A DNA stretch of 60,865 nucleotides from Micromonospora andamanensis (GCF_016863495.1 NZ_BOOZ01000010.1:1-60865); one strand, 5' to 3'. Shown: positions 16,601-24,910, counted from the stretch's first letter. Program-made: numbers and translations. The notes: a model not told the origin generated them from the sequence alone.

Positions 16601-17224
16601 TCAGGTGGGGGGTGGGGTGGCGTGAGTGCGGATCCATGCGTGCATGGCGATTCCACTCGCCACGCCCGCGTTGATCGAGCGGGTCGAGCCGTACTGGGCG
16701 ATGGAGAAGATCTGGTCGCAGGCGGAATGTGCCGCTGCGGAGAGCCCCGGACCCTCCTGACCGAACAGCAGGACACAGCGCCGCGGCAGCGTGGTGGTCT
16801 CCAATGGTCGGCAGCCGGGCAGATTGTCGATGCCGACAAGCGGTAGGTCGTTCTCCGCCGCCCAGGCGACCAACTGGTCGATCGTCTCGTGATGGCGTAC
16901 GTGCTGGTAGCGGTCGGTGACCATGGCACCGCGCCGGTTCCAGCGGCGCCGGCCCACGATGTGCACCTCGGCCGCGAGGAAGGCGTTCGCGTTGCGCACC
17001 ACCGTGCCGATGTTGAGGTCGTGCTGCCAGTTCTCGATCGCCACGTGAAAGCCGTGCCGCCGCCGGTCCAGGTCGGCGACGATCGCCTCGCGCCGCCAGT
17101 AGCGATAGCGGTCGACCACGTTGCGCCGGTCCCCCGCAGCGAGCAACTCCGGGTCGTAGCGGGGATCCTCCGGCGGCTCCCCGGGCCAGGGCCCCACGCC
17201 GACGTCGGGCTGCTCATCGGTCAC
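16601..17224 (-). CDS. SpoU/TrmH-family RNA 2'-O-methyltransferase
   Basis: Predicted 207-aa SPOUT methyltransferase. The trefoil-knot motifs are present: NIGTVVRNANAF (motif 1), CVLLFGQEGPGLS (motif 2) and QYGSTRSINAGVASGIAMHAW (motif 3), the AdoMet-binding end of the fold. It should methylate a ribose 2'-OH in tRNA or rRNA; the target is not determinable. GTG at 17224 stands 8 nt after a TAACCT hexamer, suggesting a leaderless message; GTG at 17230 is an alternative. The 142-bp gap upstream has nothing else clear. Confidence 0.9.
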   Translation of the reverse strand: MTDEQPDVGVGPWPGEPPEDPRYDPELLAAGDRRNVVDRYRYWRREAIVADLDRRRHGFHVAIENWQHDLNIGTVVRNANAFLAAEVHIVGRRRWNRRGAMVTDRYQHVRHHETIDQLVAWAAENDLPLVGIDNLPGCRPLETTTLPRRCVLLFGQEGPGLSAAAHSACDQIFSIAQYGSTRSINAGVASGIAMHAWIRTHATPPPT

Positions 17225-17372
17225 GGTCACGCAGGTTACGCCGCACCGCCCGACCGCCATCCGCCGCCCGGCCACCGCCGCCCGGCTTCACGCCCGCCGC
17301 GCGGCGCCCCGACCACGCAACGGGTGCGCGCGCAGCGCCAGCGCGCCGGTCGGCGTGAGGGCGGCACGCCGG

Positions 17373-17843
17373 TCAGCGCAGCGCCAGTGCGTCGCCGAGT
17401 CGGTCGAGGAAACGGCGGTCGACGGGAGCCAGCGCGTCGCCGATGACCGCCGAGGAGGCGGTACGACAGACGCGGGCGGCCACCGACTGCACCCACTGCC
17501 GGTAGGCGGCCGAGTCGGCCGGGTCGGTGTGGCGATCGAGCACCCGCACCACGGCCCGGCAGGCGGCTAGCACGTCCACCAGATCGGTGGGCTGGGCCGC
17601 TGGCGGGGACGTGCCGTCGTCCCGGGCGTAGATCGCAGCCACCACCGCCCGGACGAGATCACTGTCGAAGGCCCGGCCGGCCGCCACCGCGTCCAACCCG
17701 GCCAGGCCCGCTGCCACGCTCCGGTGCGGACGCCCGGGAGCGGGCTGGGCCGCCGCCACGATCACCTGCCCGGGCAGAAACGTGAGCAGGTCCCACTCCG
17801 TGGCGGAATAGGCGGTGGCGGTGGTGGTGATTCGCTCGCTCAT
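17373..17843 (-). CDS. Hypothetical protein, TerB-like length, no known domain
   Basis: Predicted 156-aa mostly helical protein rich in Ala, with YSATEWDLLTFLPGQVIVAAAQP near the N terminus and a C-terminal VARVCRTASSAVIGDALAPVD...LDRLGDAL. I do not recognise the family. ATG at 17843 is preceded by GGAGGTTCCGCC. It is on the same strand as the MaoC gene, 132 bp away, and probably its own unit. Confidence 0.65.
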   Translation of the reverse strand: MSERITTTATAYSATEWDLLTFLPGQVIVAAAQPAPGRPHRSVAAGLAGLDAVAAGRAFDSDLVRAVVAAIYARDDGTSPPAAQPTDLVDVLAACRAVVRVLDRHTDPADSAAYRQWVQSVAARVCRTASSAVIGDALAPVDRRFLDRLGDALALR

Positions 17844-17975
17844 GGCGGAACCTCCGGCGCCAGCATATGCGCCCGCACCCGGGACCGGACCCATCCCGGG
17901 GATAACCCGCCACAGCGCGCCCCGCGACGACGTCGGTGGCGGCTACCGCATGCCGCCTGGCGTGCCTGGTACGGG

Positions 17976-18491
17976 TCAGCGGGGCTCGGGGAAGCTGGGC
18001 CGCTCAAGGTCGACGCCGTCAGGCACGGCTGCCGCCGCGTACTCCTGCTTGGGGACCATCACCTTGCGCCGGAAGACGCAGACCAACGTGCCGTCCTGGT
18101 TGTAGCCGCGGGTCTCCACCGCCACCACGCCCCGATCCGGCTTGGACGCGGACTCCCGCTTGTCCAGCACCGTGGTCTCGCCGTAGATCGTGTCGCCGTG
18201 GAAGGTGGGTGCGACGTGCCGCAGCGATTCGATCTCCAGGTTGGCGATGGCCTTGCCACTCACGTCCGGCACCGACATCCCGAGCAGGAGCGAGTAGATG
18301 TAGTTGCCGACCACGACGTTGCGCTTGAACTGACTCGCCGTCCCGGCGTAGTGCGCGTCCATGTGCAGCGGATGGTGGTTCATGGTGAGCAGGCAGAAGA
18401 GGTGGTCGTCGTACTCGGTGACCGTCTTGCCCGGCCAGTGCCGGTAGACCGCGCCGACCTCGAACTCCTCGTAGTAGCGGCCGAACTGCAT
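17976..18491 (-). CDS. MaoC-like mesaconyl-CoA hydratase-type protein
   Basis: Predicted 171-aa hot-dog-fold hydratase. The MaoC motif is visible: LLTMNHHPLHMDAHYAGTASQF, then VGNYIYSLLLGMSVPDVSGKA. The whole sequence resembles Streptomyces mesaconyl-CoA hydratases of the ethylmalonyl-CoA pathway, which interconvert mesaconyl-CoA and beta-methylmalyl-CoA. An acyl-CoA dehydrogenase (23.7 kb) and a CoA-ester lyase (27.2 kb) of the same type lie nearby. ATG at 18491 is internal to a longer open frame and is preferred because the family starts MQFG. Confidence 0.82.
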   Translation of the reverse strand: MQFGRYYEEFEVGAVYRHWPGKTVTEYDDHLFCLLTMNHHPLHMDAHYAGTASQFKRNVVVGNYIYSLLLGMSVPDVSGKAIANLEIESLRHVAPTFHGDTIYGETTVLDKRESASKPDRGVVAVETRGYNQDGTLVCVFRRKVMVPKQEYAAAAVPDGVDLERPSFPEPR

Positions 18492-19028
18492 CCTGGTCCC
18501 CTTCGACGGAGGCGACGGAGTTCGGCACAGCATGCCTTATCGAGGGTTAAGGCCAGGCGCGGGGCGCGGCGGGCGTCGAAATCTCACACCGACGGCACCG
18601 GGACGATTGTTGATCAACGCATGAGCGACAGGTGCGGTGCCGGCGGGTCGACCTGGGGCCGGACGCAATGAGCGGCGGGGCCCTCCCCGGCACCCGCCGC
18701 CCACGCTCTGATGCCTCAAGATTCTGCCCCACACCCGCCCGGCGGCACAGAGACCGAGGTCACATTTATCTTTTTGTTACATTACTTTGAGTGACCGATC
18801 ATCGGCCAATAAGCGATCTCCGCAGGTCGAATCCCCGCTAGTCAACGCCAAAGTTACCGCGTCGTACCGGGTCAGAGCGTTGATCTCATTGGAAACGCTC
18901 CCATTACGGGCGGTCACGCAAATGCGACATGCATGTGCGATCTGCGGACACCCTCGAAGACCGACAACAATCGATGTGGACAAAGGCCCCACCCGGACTG
19001 CGACCAGGGTTACGGTGGCACCACGGCG
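18492..19028. other. Gene-free interval with AT-rich patch
   Basis: This 537-bp gap between the MaoC gene and the thioredoxin promoter holds no frame with coding-type third-position bias. From about 18770 to 19000 it is visibly lower in GC than the rest; TTATCTTTTTGTTACATTAC (18767-18786) is the lowest-GC run in the core part of the window. A 10-bp palindrome GTTGATCAAC is at 18609-18618 and CCGAT-C-ATCGG at 18793-18803. Possible regulatory RNA, promoters, or a decayed gene; undecided. Confidence 0.4.
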
Positions 19029-19054
19029 GGAATGCGAAGGGGTACGCCCGGGTT
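19029..19054 (+). promoter_or_regulatory. SigR-type promoter (GGAAT-N18-GTT) for trxA
   Basis: GGGAAT at 19028-19033 and GTT at 19052-19054 are separated by 18 bases after GGAAT, matching the published SigR (thiol-stress sigma) promoter pattern of Streptomyces. It stands about 40 bp before the thioredoxin ATG, where such a promoter should be. Thioredoxin is a standard SigR target, which strengthens the call; the match is by eye. Confidence 0.65.
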
Positions 19055-19094
19055 CCACCAGACGTAGCTGTTCCGCGTGATCGGAGAGACTCAC

Positions 19095-19457
19095 ATGGCA
19101 ACCGTCGAGCTGACCACGGCGAACTTCGACCAGGTGACCGAGGGCGACGGCATCGTCCTGGTCGACTTCTGGGCCGACTGGTGCGGTCCCTGCAAGCGGT
19201 TCGCTCCGGTCTACGAGCGATCGTCCGACAAGCATGCGGACATCACCTTCGGCAAGGTGGACACGGAGGCGCAGCAGGCGCTCGCTGCCAAGTTCGACAT
19301 CCGGTCCATCCCCACCATCATGGCGATCCGCGACGGCGTGATCGTCTTCGCCCAGCCGGGCGCGCTGCCGGAGTCGGCCCTGGAGAACCTTATCGAGCAG
19401 GTCCAGGCGCTCGACATGGACGACGTACGCAAGAAGCTCGCCGAGCACAAGCACTGA
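19095..19457 (+). CDS. trxA: Thioredoxin
   Basis: Predicted 120-aa cytosolic thioredoxin. The active site WCGPC spans residues 29-33 after VDFWAD, and the cis-proline is in FDIRSIPTIMAIRDG. It reduces protein disulfides with electrons from thioredoxin reductase. ATG at 19095 follows GGAGAG; an in-frame start six codons upstream is unlikely. Transcription probably starts from a SigR promoter and ends at the hairpin 15 bp beyond the stop. A glutamate/lysine-rich C-terminal helix (MDDVRKKLAEHKH) is slightly longer than in E. coli. Confidence 0.96.
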   Translation: MATVELTTANFDQVTEGDGIVLVDFWADWCGPCKRFAPVYERSSDKHADITFGKVDTEAQQALAAKFDIRSIPTIMAIRDGVIVFAQPGALPESALENLIEQVQALDMDDVRKKLAEHKH

Positions 19458-19471
19458 CCTCACCAGGACAC

Positions 19472-19502
19472 GATGGCCGGGCCCGCTGCGGGCCCGGCCA
19501 TC
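19472..19502 (+). terminator. Terminator of trxA
   Basis: A strong hairpin with arms GATGGCCGGGCCCG and its complement around a CTG loop follows the thioredoxin stop by 14 nt. There is no T-tract, which is common for actinobacterial terminators. Confidence 0.8.
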
Positions 19503-19603
19503 AACGTCCGCGCTCCTGCCGCGACACCTACCTGTCACAGCTGGGACACGGCCCGCCGCTCGGGCCACTCCGACGAGCAAAGGTGCCGTATCTTCGGCAC
19601 GCG

Positions 19604-20044
19604 ATGGATGTGTTGACGAGCCGTGGCCGCACCGTCCGGGTGGTGGTGACGGCACTCGGCTTCGCCGTCCTGCTCGCCGGCACCACCTGGGGCGCGGACG
19701 ACCACTTCCCGTTCGGCCCCTTCCGGATGTACTCCACCTCCGATCCCGCCGACGCGGACGCCCCAGACACCCGGGTGGAAGGGGTCGACCTCAGCGGTAA
19801 CCTCGTCGACCTGGGCGAGCGGGCGACAGGCATCCGCCGGGCCGAGATCGAAGGTCAGCAGAGCCGGTACGTCGACGACCCCAGCCGGTTGCGCGAGGTC
19901 GCCGAGGCGTACGGCCGACGCCATCCCGACGCACCGGAGCTGGCCGAGGTGCGGATCGTGATCCGGTGGCACGACATCACCGACCGTCGGCCCACCGGCC
20001 GCTGGATCGACGAGACAGTCGTCAGCTGGCAGGTCACCCGGTGA
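19604..20044 (+). CDS. Secreted/anchored partner of HTTM protein, unknown
   Basis: Predicted 146-aa protein. One N-terminal hydrophobic segment (VRVVVTALGFAVLLAGTTWG) acts as signal or anchor; the next block DDHFPFGPFRMYS has the conserved HFPFxPFxMYS look that accompanies HTTM genes. The rest is a charged alpha/beta domain. It overlaps the HTTM gene by GTGA, so the two are coupled. A TATCTT hexamer 9 nt before ATG suggests a very short leader. Function unknown; outside-facing partner of the HTTM protein is inference. Confidence 0.78.
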   Translation: MDVLTSRGRTVRVVVTALGFAVLLAGTTWGADDHFPFGPFRMYSTSDPADADAPDTRVEGVDLSGNLVDLGERATGIRRAEIEGQQSRYVDDPSRLREVAEAYGRRHPDAPELAEVRIVIRWHDITDRRPTGRWIDETVVSWQVTR

Positions 20045-21042
20045 CCCGCTGGCTCACCGAGGCGGTGCCGCGCGGTCGCGTCGCCGCGTTCCGCACGCTC
20101 GTCTACCTCTTCGTCGCCGCCGACCTGGTCTTCTTCACCCCCTGGGTACGCGACCGCGTCGACGTGCCCGGCAACCTGTACCAACCGCTCTTCGTCGGGC
20201 GCGTACTGCCGCTGCCCACCCCCACCGCGACGCTGGTGAGCGTGATCTTCTGGGCCCTGCTGCTGCTGGCCCTGCTCGCCGCGACCGGACGCGCTCCCCG
20301 ACTGCTCGGCTGGACGGTCTTCGCGCTCTACCTGGAGTGGATGATCATCGCGATGAGCTACGGCAAGGTGGACCACGACCGGTTCGCCCTGCTCGTCGCG
20401 CTGGCCGTGCTGCCCACTGCGGGCCGGGCCCGGCACGGTGACCTGACCAGGTCGGAGGCCGGCGGCTGGGCGCTGCGGGTCACCCAGATCTCGGTGATCT
20501 GCACCTACTTCCTGGCTGCCTGGGCGAAGTTCCGCTTCGGCGGCCTGGACTGGGCGACCGGGTCGGTGCTCGCAAAAGCGATCATCCGACGCGGCACCGA
20601 CCTGGCCGACCTGATCGCGCAGGTACCCCATCTGCTGCTCGTCGCCCAGTTCGGCATCCTCGCCTTCGAGCTGCTGAGTCCGCTGGTCTTCGTGCTGCCC
20701 GAGCGCTGGCGGCTCGCCACCGTCGGCTTCTTCTACTCGTTCCACCTGGTGACGATCGCGACCATCACCATCTCGTTCGCACCACACCTGGTCGCCATGA
20801 CCAGCTTCCTGCCGCTGGAGAAGGTCCGCCCGGTGATCGCGCTCCGACGGCTGCTCGCCCGCAGGTCACCGTCCGACCGACCTGGCCTCGACCCGCATCC
20901 CCCGGTTGTCGCCACGCAACTCGGCGCCGACCCACCGGGCGTCACTCCTGCCCCGCCGACCGGGAAGCCGGCCGCTGTCCCGGCCACCGGGCGGCCGGAA
21001 ACGGATGTGGTCGGCGAGTGTCAGCCGGCGGAGGGGCCGTAG
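20041..21042 (+). CDS. HTTM-domain (VKGC-like) membrane protein
   Basis: Predicted 333-aa protein with about six to seven hydrophobic helices, including RTLVYLFVAADLVFFTPWV, VSVIFWALLLLALLAATG and SVICTYFLAAWAKFRFGG. The W-AK-FRFGG-LDW pattern and overall topology fit HTTM proteins, a horizontally spread membrane domain related to vitamin-K-dependent gamma-carboxylase. Enzymatic activity is unproven in most bacteria. The last 60 residues are Pro-rich and cytosolic. GTG at 20041 overlaps the preceding stop; the 3' end overlaps the DCC gene on the other strand by 22 bp. Confidence 0.83.
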   Translation: MTRWLTEAVPRGRVAAFRTLVYLFVAADLVFFTPWVRDRVDVPGNLYQPLFVGRVLPLPTPTATLVSVIFWALLLLALLAATGRAPRLLGWTVFALYLEWMIIAMSYGKVDHDRFALLVALAVLPTAGRARHGDLTRSEAGGWALRVTQISVICTYFLAAWAKFRFGGLDWATGSVLAKAIIRRGTDLADLIAQVPHLLLVAQFGILAFELLSPLVFVLPERWRLATVGFFYSFHLVTIATITISFAPHLVAMTSFLPLEKVRPVIALRRLLARRSPSDRPGLDPHPPVVATQLGADPPGVTPAPPTGKPAAVPATGRPETDVVGECQPAEGP

Positions 21043-21419
21043 AGGCGGTCCCGGGTCTCCTGGGGCAGCGAGCAGGCAGCCGTACCGCCCGGCATCCGGT
21101 GCCGGTTGCGGGCCACCCAGCGGTACGCGGGCCAGGCGGCGGCGCGTACCGGCGGAATCCGTAGCCCGGCTCCGGCGATCCGCCACCCACGGCCGCTGCT
21201 GGCGAGCAGCGCGGCGATGGCGTCCGGGCCTGCGGCCCGGCTGCCGTCGGAGCCGACCCACTGCACCGCCTCCTCGCACTCCGCCTCGGTCAGGCCGAGC
21301 CGGTCGAGCTCGGCGAACTGCCACGGCACCACCCGGGCACCGGTCGGGATCCGGCGCTCGATGAACTCCGCGCAGCTTGTGCAGAAGGCGCAGTCACCGT
21401 CGTAGACGAAGGTCGACAT
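21021..21419 (-). CDS. DCC-family (DUF393) thiol-disulfide oxidoreductase-like protein
   Basis: Predicted 132-aa protein opening FVYDGDCAFCTSC, the DUF393 hallmark (DxDCxxC), with a thioredoxin-like fold expected. DCC and HTTM proteins are often neighbours or fused, and here their genes converge and overlap at 21021-21042. The DCC protein may donate or shuffle thiols for the HTTM partner; this is inference. ATG at 21419. Confidence 0.9.
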   Translation of the reverse strand: MSTFVYDGDCAFCTSCAEFIERRIPTGARVVPWQFAELDRLGLTEAECEEAVQWVGSDGSRAAGPDAIAALLASSGRGWRIAGAGLRIPPVRAAAWPAYRWVARNRHRMPGGTAACSLPQETRDRLYGPSAG

Positions 21420-21485
21420 GCCTTCATCCTCCCCCTACGCCGCCCGACCCACACGCGGGTGTCCGGCGAGTCACTTGCACGCCAC

Positions 21486-21501
21486 TAGGACATGTGTTCG
21501 A
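21486..21501 (+). promoter_or_regulatory. LexA/SOS-box-like site
   Basis: TAGGACATGTGTTCGA fits the actinobacterial SOS box TCGAAC-N4-GTTCGA in 10 of 12 defined positions, with the right half perfect. It overlaps the likely -10 region (AATACT, 21501-21506) of the radical SAM gene that starts at 21511. That gene family includes M. tuberculosis Rv2578c, which I recall as a LexA-regulated gene. The left half has two mismatches. Confidence 0.55.
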
Positions 21502-21510
21502 ATACTGGCC

Positions 21511-22551
21511 ATGCGCTGGGAGAACCTGACCGCTCCCCCGGTCGAGGGAGATCCCGGACGGGCAGCGCCAGCGACGCCACCCCTGCCGCTGGCGCTGCCC
21601 GAGGCGGTCGTCCGCACCTTCGACACCCCCGACTTCGCCGGCATGACCTTCTACGAGATACACGCCAAGTCGATCCTCAACAAGGTCCCGGGCACCTCCC
21701 GCGTCCCATTCGAGTGGACGATCAACCCGTACCGGGGATGCAGTCATGCCTGTTCGTACTGCTACGCCCGGAACACCCACACCTACCTTGACTTCGACGC
21801 GGGGGCGGACTTCGACAGCCGGGTGGTCGTCAAGGTCAACGCGGGTGAGCTGCTGCGTCGTGAGCTGGCCGCGCCGCGCTGGCGCGGCGCGCACGTGGCG
21901 ATGGGCACAAACGTCGACTGCTACCAGCGGGCCGAGGGGCGTTACCGGCTCATGCCGCCGATCATCGAGGCGCTGCGCGACTTCGCCAACCCGTTCTCGA
22001 TCCTGACCAAGGGCACGCTGATCCAGCGTGACCTGCCGCTACTGCGGCAGGCGGCCGAGGCCGCCCCGGTGAACGTCTCCTTCTCGGTCGGCTTCCTCGA
22101 CGAGCAACTGTGGCGCTCGGTCGAGTCCGGCACGCCGAGCCCGCACCGGCGGCTCGACGCGGTACGCCGGTTCGCCGACGCCGGCTTCGAGGTGGGCGTA
22201 CTGATGGCACCGATCCTGCCCGGCCTCTCCGACTCGGACGAGTCCATCGAGGCCACCGTGGCGGCGATCGCCGCCGCGGGCGCCGCCAGCGTGACGCCGC
22301 TTGCGCTGCACCTGCGCCCCGGTGCCCGCGAGTGGTACGCGCGGTGGCTCGGGCGGGAGCACCCCCGGCTGGTTCCGCGTTACCGGGAGCTGTTCCGGGC
22401 CGGCGCGTACGCGCCGCAGTTCTACCAGCGGGAGCTGACCGCCCGGGTCCGCATTGCCGCCCGCCGTCACGGGTTGATCCGGTCCGGGGCCGGCGAGCAC
22501 CGTGACGCGCCGCAGCCAGCACCAGCGTCGGAGCAGCTGAGCCTGCTCTGA
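21511..22551 (+). CDS. Rv2578c-family radical SAM protein
   Basis: Predicted 346-aa radical SAM protein. The cluster-binding CSHACSYC (CxxxCxxC) is near residue 77, followed by YARNTHTYLDFDAGADFD, typical of the Rv2578c / SplB-like group. ILTKGTLIQRDLPLL and VSFSVGFLDE form the barrel. SplB repairs spore photoproducts by radical chemistry, but this family has no assigned substrate; the LexA-like box overlapping its promoter suggests DNA-damage control. ATG at 21511 is only 4-5 nt from a -10-like AATACT, so the message may be leaderless; an in-frame upstream start at 21418 would cross the box. Confidence 0.88.
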   Translation: MRWENLTAPPVEGDPGRAAPATPPLPLALPEAVVRTFDTPDFAGMTFYEIHAKSILNKVPGTSRVPFEWTINPYRGCSHACSYCYARNTHTYLDFDAGADFDSRVVVKVNAGELLRRELAAPRWRGAHVAMGTNVDCYQRAEGRYRLMPPIIEALRDFANPFSILTKGTLIQRDLPLLRQAAEAAPVNVSFSVGFLDEQLWRSVESGTPSPHRRLDAVRRFADAGFEVGVLMAPILPGLSDSDESIEATVAAIAAAGAASVTPLALHLRPGAREWYARWLGREHPRLVPRYRELFRAGAYAPQFYQRELTARVRIAARRHGLIRSGAGEHRDAPQPAPASEQLSLL

Positions 22552-22642
22552 ACGGGGCGGGCTGAGCGCGACGCAGTCGCCGGTGAGGTTCCCGAACTGT
22601 CGATCGGGGGCAGCCTGACAGCGACGCGGCTACAGTCGTCGG

Positions 22643-23050
22643 ATGCGTTCCGCCAAGCAGATCCTCGCCGACGCCGGCGTGATCGCCGTCGTGGGCGCGT
22701 CCCGCGATCCGGTCAAGGCTGCCCACCGCGTGCCGCTGGAGATGCAGCGGCACGGCTGGCGCATCATCCCGGTCAACCCGTCCGCCGACGAACTCTTCGG
22801 CGAGCCGGTGTACCGGTCCCTGGCCGACATCCCGCACCCGGTCGATCTGGTCGACGTCTTCCGGCCGGCCGACGACGCCGTCGATGTGGTGCGGCAGGCG
22901 GTGGCGATCGGCGCCCCGGCGGTGTGGTTGCAGCTCGGCATCGTCTCGCCGCAGGCCCGGCGGATCGCCGAGGAGGCCGGCATCGACTACGTGGAGGACC
23001 GCTGCCTGATCGTGGAGCGGGCCGCCGCCGGGCTGACCCGGCGGAGCTGA
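22643..23050 (+). CDS. CoA-binding (YccU-like) protein
   Basis: Predicted 135-aa protein with a Rossmann-type CoA-binding fold: VIAVVGASRDPVKAAHRVP, IIPVNPSADELFGEPVY and AVWLQLGIVSPQARR are the family blocks. It binds CoA derivatives; no catalytic domain is attached. TACAGT (22631-22636) six nucleotides before ATG suggests a leaderless message. The neighbouring DinB and radical SAM genes are on the same strand but separately promoted. Confidence 0.92.
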   Translation: MRSAKQILADAGVIAVVGASRDPVKAAHRVPLEMQRHGWRIIPVNPSADELFGEPVYRSLADIPHPVDLVDVFRPADDAVDVVRQAVAIGAPAVWLQLGIVSPQARRIAEEAGIDYVEDRCLIVERAAAGLTRRS

Positions 23051-23092
23051 ATACCAGTCGACCCGGGCGGCGATCAGCGGCATCCTGTGCGG

Positions 23093-23626
23093 ATGCCCAC
23101 GTCGTGCCAGAGCCTCCTCCGGTGGCAGTTCGACCTCACCTGGTCGCTGTTCGAGTACCACCTCGAACGGTTGGAGCCGGCGGATTTCGGGTGGCAGCCG
23201 GCCGAGCATCTGTGGACCATGCGCCGCGATTCCGAGGGCCTGTGGAAACCGGACTGGGCGGACGCTGAACCCGATCCGGTCCCGGTGCCCACGATCGGCT
23301 GGCTGAGCTGGCACCTCGGCTGGTGGTGGACCTCGGCTGCCGATCACCTGAGCGGACGCCCGGTGCCGGCGCGGGAGGACGTCGACTGGCCCGGACCGGG
23401 CGCGGAGACCGTGTCGTGGCTGCGGGACCTGCGTACCCGGTGGCTGGCGGTGCTCGACGACCTCACCGACGGCGATCTTGAGGCCGCTGCCACGTTTCCG
23501 TGGCCGGCCGAGAGCGGGCACACCGTCCGGCACCTGGTGGGCTGGGTCAACGCCGAGCTGATGAAGAACGTGGCCGAGATCGGTCAGCTCCGGCTGATGC
23601 GCGCGGCGCAGGCCCCCTCGGCGTGA
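23093..23626 (+). CDS. DinB/DUF664-like four-helix protein
   Basis: Predicted 177-aa protein of the DinB superfamily. Histidines in WHLGWWW and the C-terminal HTVRHLVGWVNAELMKNVAEIGQLR are placed as expected for the metal site. Actinobacterial members are often mycothiol-dependent enzymes (transferases or isomerases); which is unknown. I chose ATG at 23093; GTG at 23087 would add two residues. A CATCCT hexamer 6 nt before ATG is a weak -10. Confidence 0.82.
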   Translation: MPTSCQSLLRWQFDLTWSLFEYHLERLEPADFGWQPAEHLWTMRRDSEGLWKPDWADAEPDPVPVPTIGWLSWHLGWWWTSAADHLSGRPVPAREDVDWPGPGAETVSWLRDLRTRWLAVLDDLTDGDLEAAATFPWPAESGHTVRHLVGWVNAELMKNVAEIGQLRLMRAAQAPSA

Positions 23627-23676
23627 CCCACGTCAGGCGGGAACCCTGACCCCACGAGGCGTCCTTTCCGTACCGC

Positions 23677-24873
23677 TCAGAGCTTGTACTCGCGGAGCAG
23701 ACCCCGGGAGATGATCGTCTTTTGGATCTCCGAGGTGCCCTCGCCGATGAGCAGGAACGGGGCCTCCCGCATCAGCCGCTCGATCTCGTACTCCTTGGAG
23801 TAGCCGTAGCCGCCGTGGATGCGGAACGCCTCCTGGACGACCTCGGCGCAGTACTCCGAGGCGAGCAGCTTCGCCATCCCGGCCTCGACGTCGTTGCGCT
23901 GGCCGGCGTCCTTGAGCCGGGCCGCGTTGACCATCAGGGCATGCGCCGCCTCGATCTTCGTACCCATCTCGGCCAGCTTGAAGGCGATGGCCTGGTGCTT
24001 CGCGAGCGGCTGGCCAAAGGTCCGGCGCTGCTGGGCGTACCCGACGGCCAGCTCGAAGGCCCGGATGGAGATGCCGCAGGCCCGGGCGGCGACGTTGACC
24101 CGGCCGACCTCGATGCCGTCCATCATCTGGTAGAAGCCCCGGCCCACCTGGTCGGCGCCGCCGAGGACGGTGCTGTCGGGGACTGTGACGCCGTCGAGAA
24201 CCATTTCGGTGGTCTCGACGCCCTTGTAACCCATCTTCTCGATCTTGCCGGGGATGGTCAGGCCCGGTGCGGTCTCACCGAAGCCGGGTTCCTTCTCCAG
24301 CAGGAAGGTGCTCATGTTGCCGTAGACCGAGTCGGCGCCGGTCTCGGTCCGGACCAGGGTGGCCACCACCGACGAGTACGCGCCGTTGGTCAGCCACATC
24401 TTCTGGCCGTTGATGACGAAGCGGTCGCCGTCGCGGACCGCCTTCGACTTGATCGCTGAGACGTCGGAGCCGCACTCCGGTTCCGACATGGAGAACGCGC
24501 CGCGCACCTCGCCGGTGGCCATTCTCGGCAGCAGTCGGGCCCGCTGCTCGGCGGAGCCGTGCTGGGAGATGAGGTAGGCCACGATGAAGTGCGTGTTGAC
24601 GATGCCGGAGATCGACATCCAGCCCCTGGAGAGTTCCTCCACCACAAGTGCGTAGGTGAGCAGAGACTCGCCGAGACCGCCGTACTCCTCGGCGATGGTG
24701 AGCCCGAACAGGCCCATCTCCTTCATCCCGTCGAGGATGTCGGTCGGGTACTCGTCGGCGTGCTCCAGGCGCTGCGCGTGCGGGATGATCTCCTTGTCCG
24801 CGAACTCCCGGACGGTCTCCAGGATCGACCGCTGCTCGTCGGTCAGACCGGGCGTCTGGGCGAGTCGAGCCAT
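23677..24873 (-). CDS. Acyl-CoA dehydrogenase, methylsuccinyl-CoA DH-like
   Basis: Predicted 398-aa FAD-dependent acyl-CoA dehydrogenase. FSMSEPECGSDVSAIKSKA, the substrate-binding WLTNGAYS, and the C-terminal EAFRIHGGYGYSKEYEIERLMREA with AEIQ-type GTSEIQKTIISR are complete, and the catalytic glutamate region is intact. It closely resembles the Streptomyces dehydrogenase linked to ccr/meaA/mclA genes, which may oxidise methylsuccinyl-CoA in the ethylmalonyl-CoA pathway. MaoC and mclA-like genes 5 kb either side support this. ATG at 24873 follows GGAGGCTGAG. Confidence 0.9.
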   Translation of the reverse strand: MARLAQTPGLTDEQRSILETVREFADKEIIPHAQRLEHADEYPTDILDGMKEMGLFGLTIAEEYGGLGESLLTYALVVEELSRGWMSISGIVNTHFIVAYLISQHGSAEQRARLLPRMATGEVRGAFSMSEPECGSDVSAIKSKAVRDGDRFVINGQKMWLTNGAYSSVVATLVRTETGADSVYGNMSTFLLEKEPGFGETAPGLTIPGKIEKMGYKGVETTEMVLDGVTVPDSTVLGGADQVGRGFYQMMDGIEVGRVNVAARACGISIRAFELAVGYAQQRRTFGQPLAKHQAIAFKLAEMGTKIEAAHALMVNAARLKDAGQRNDVEAGMAKLLASEYCAEVVQEAFRIHGGYGYSKEYEIERLMREAPFLLIGEGTSEIQKTIISRGLLREYKL

Positions 24874-24910
24874 CTCAGCCTCCGGGGAATCGGCGCCTTA
24901 CTCACTGGTA

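Noticed and set aside
18787..19080. A 97-aa gene upstream of trxA
   Set aside because: It has no third-position GC bias, no ribosome site and overlaps the SigR promoter; treated as an open frame in AT-rich DNA.
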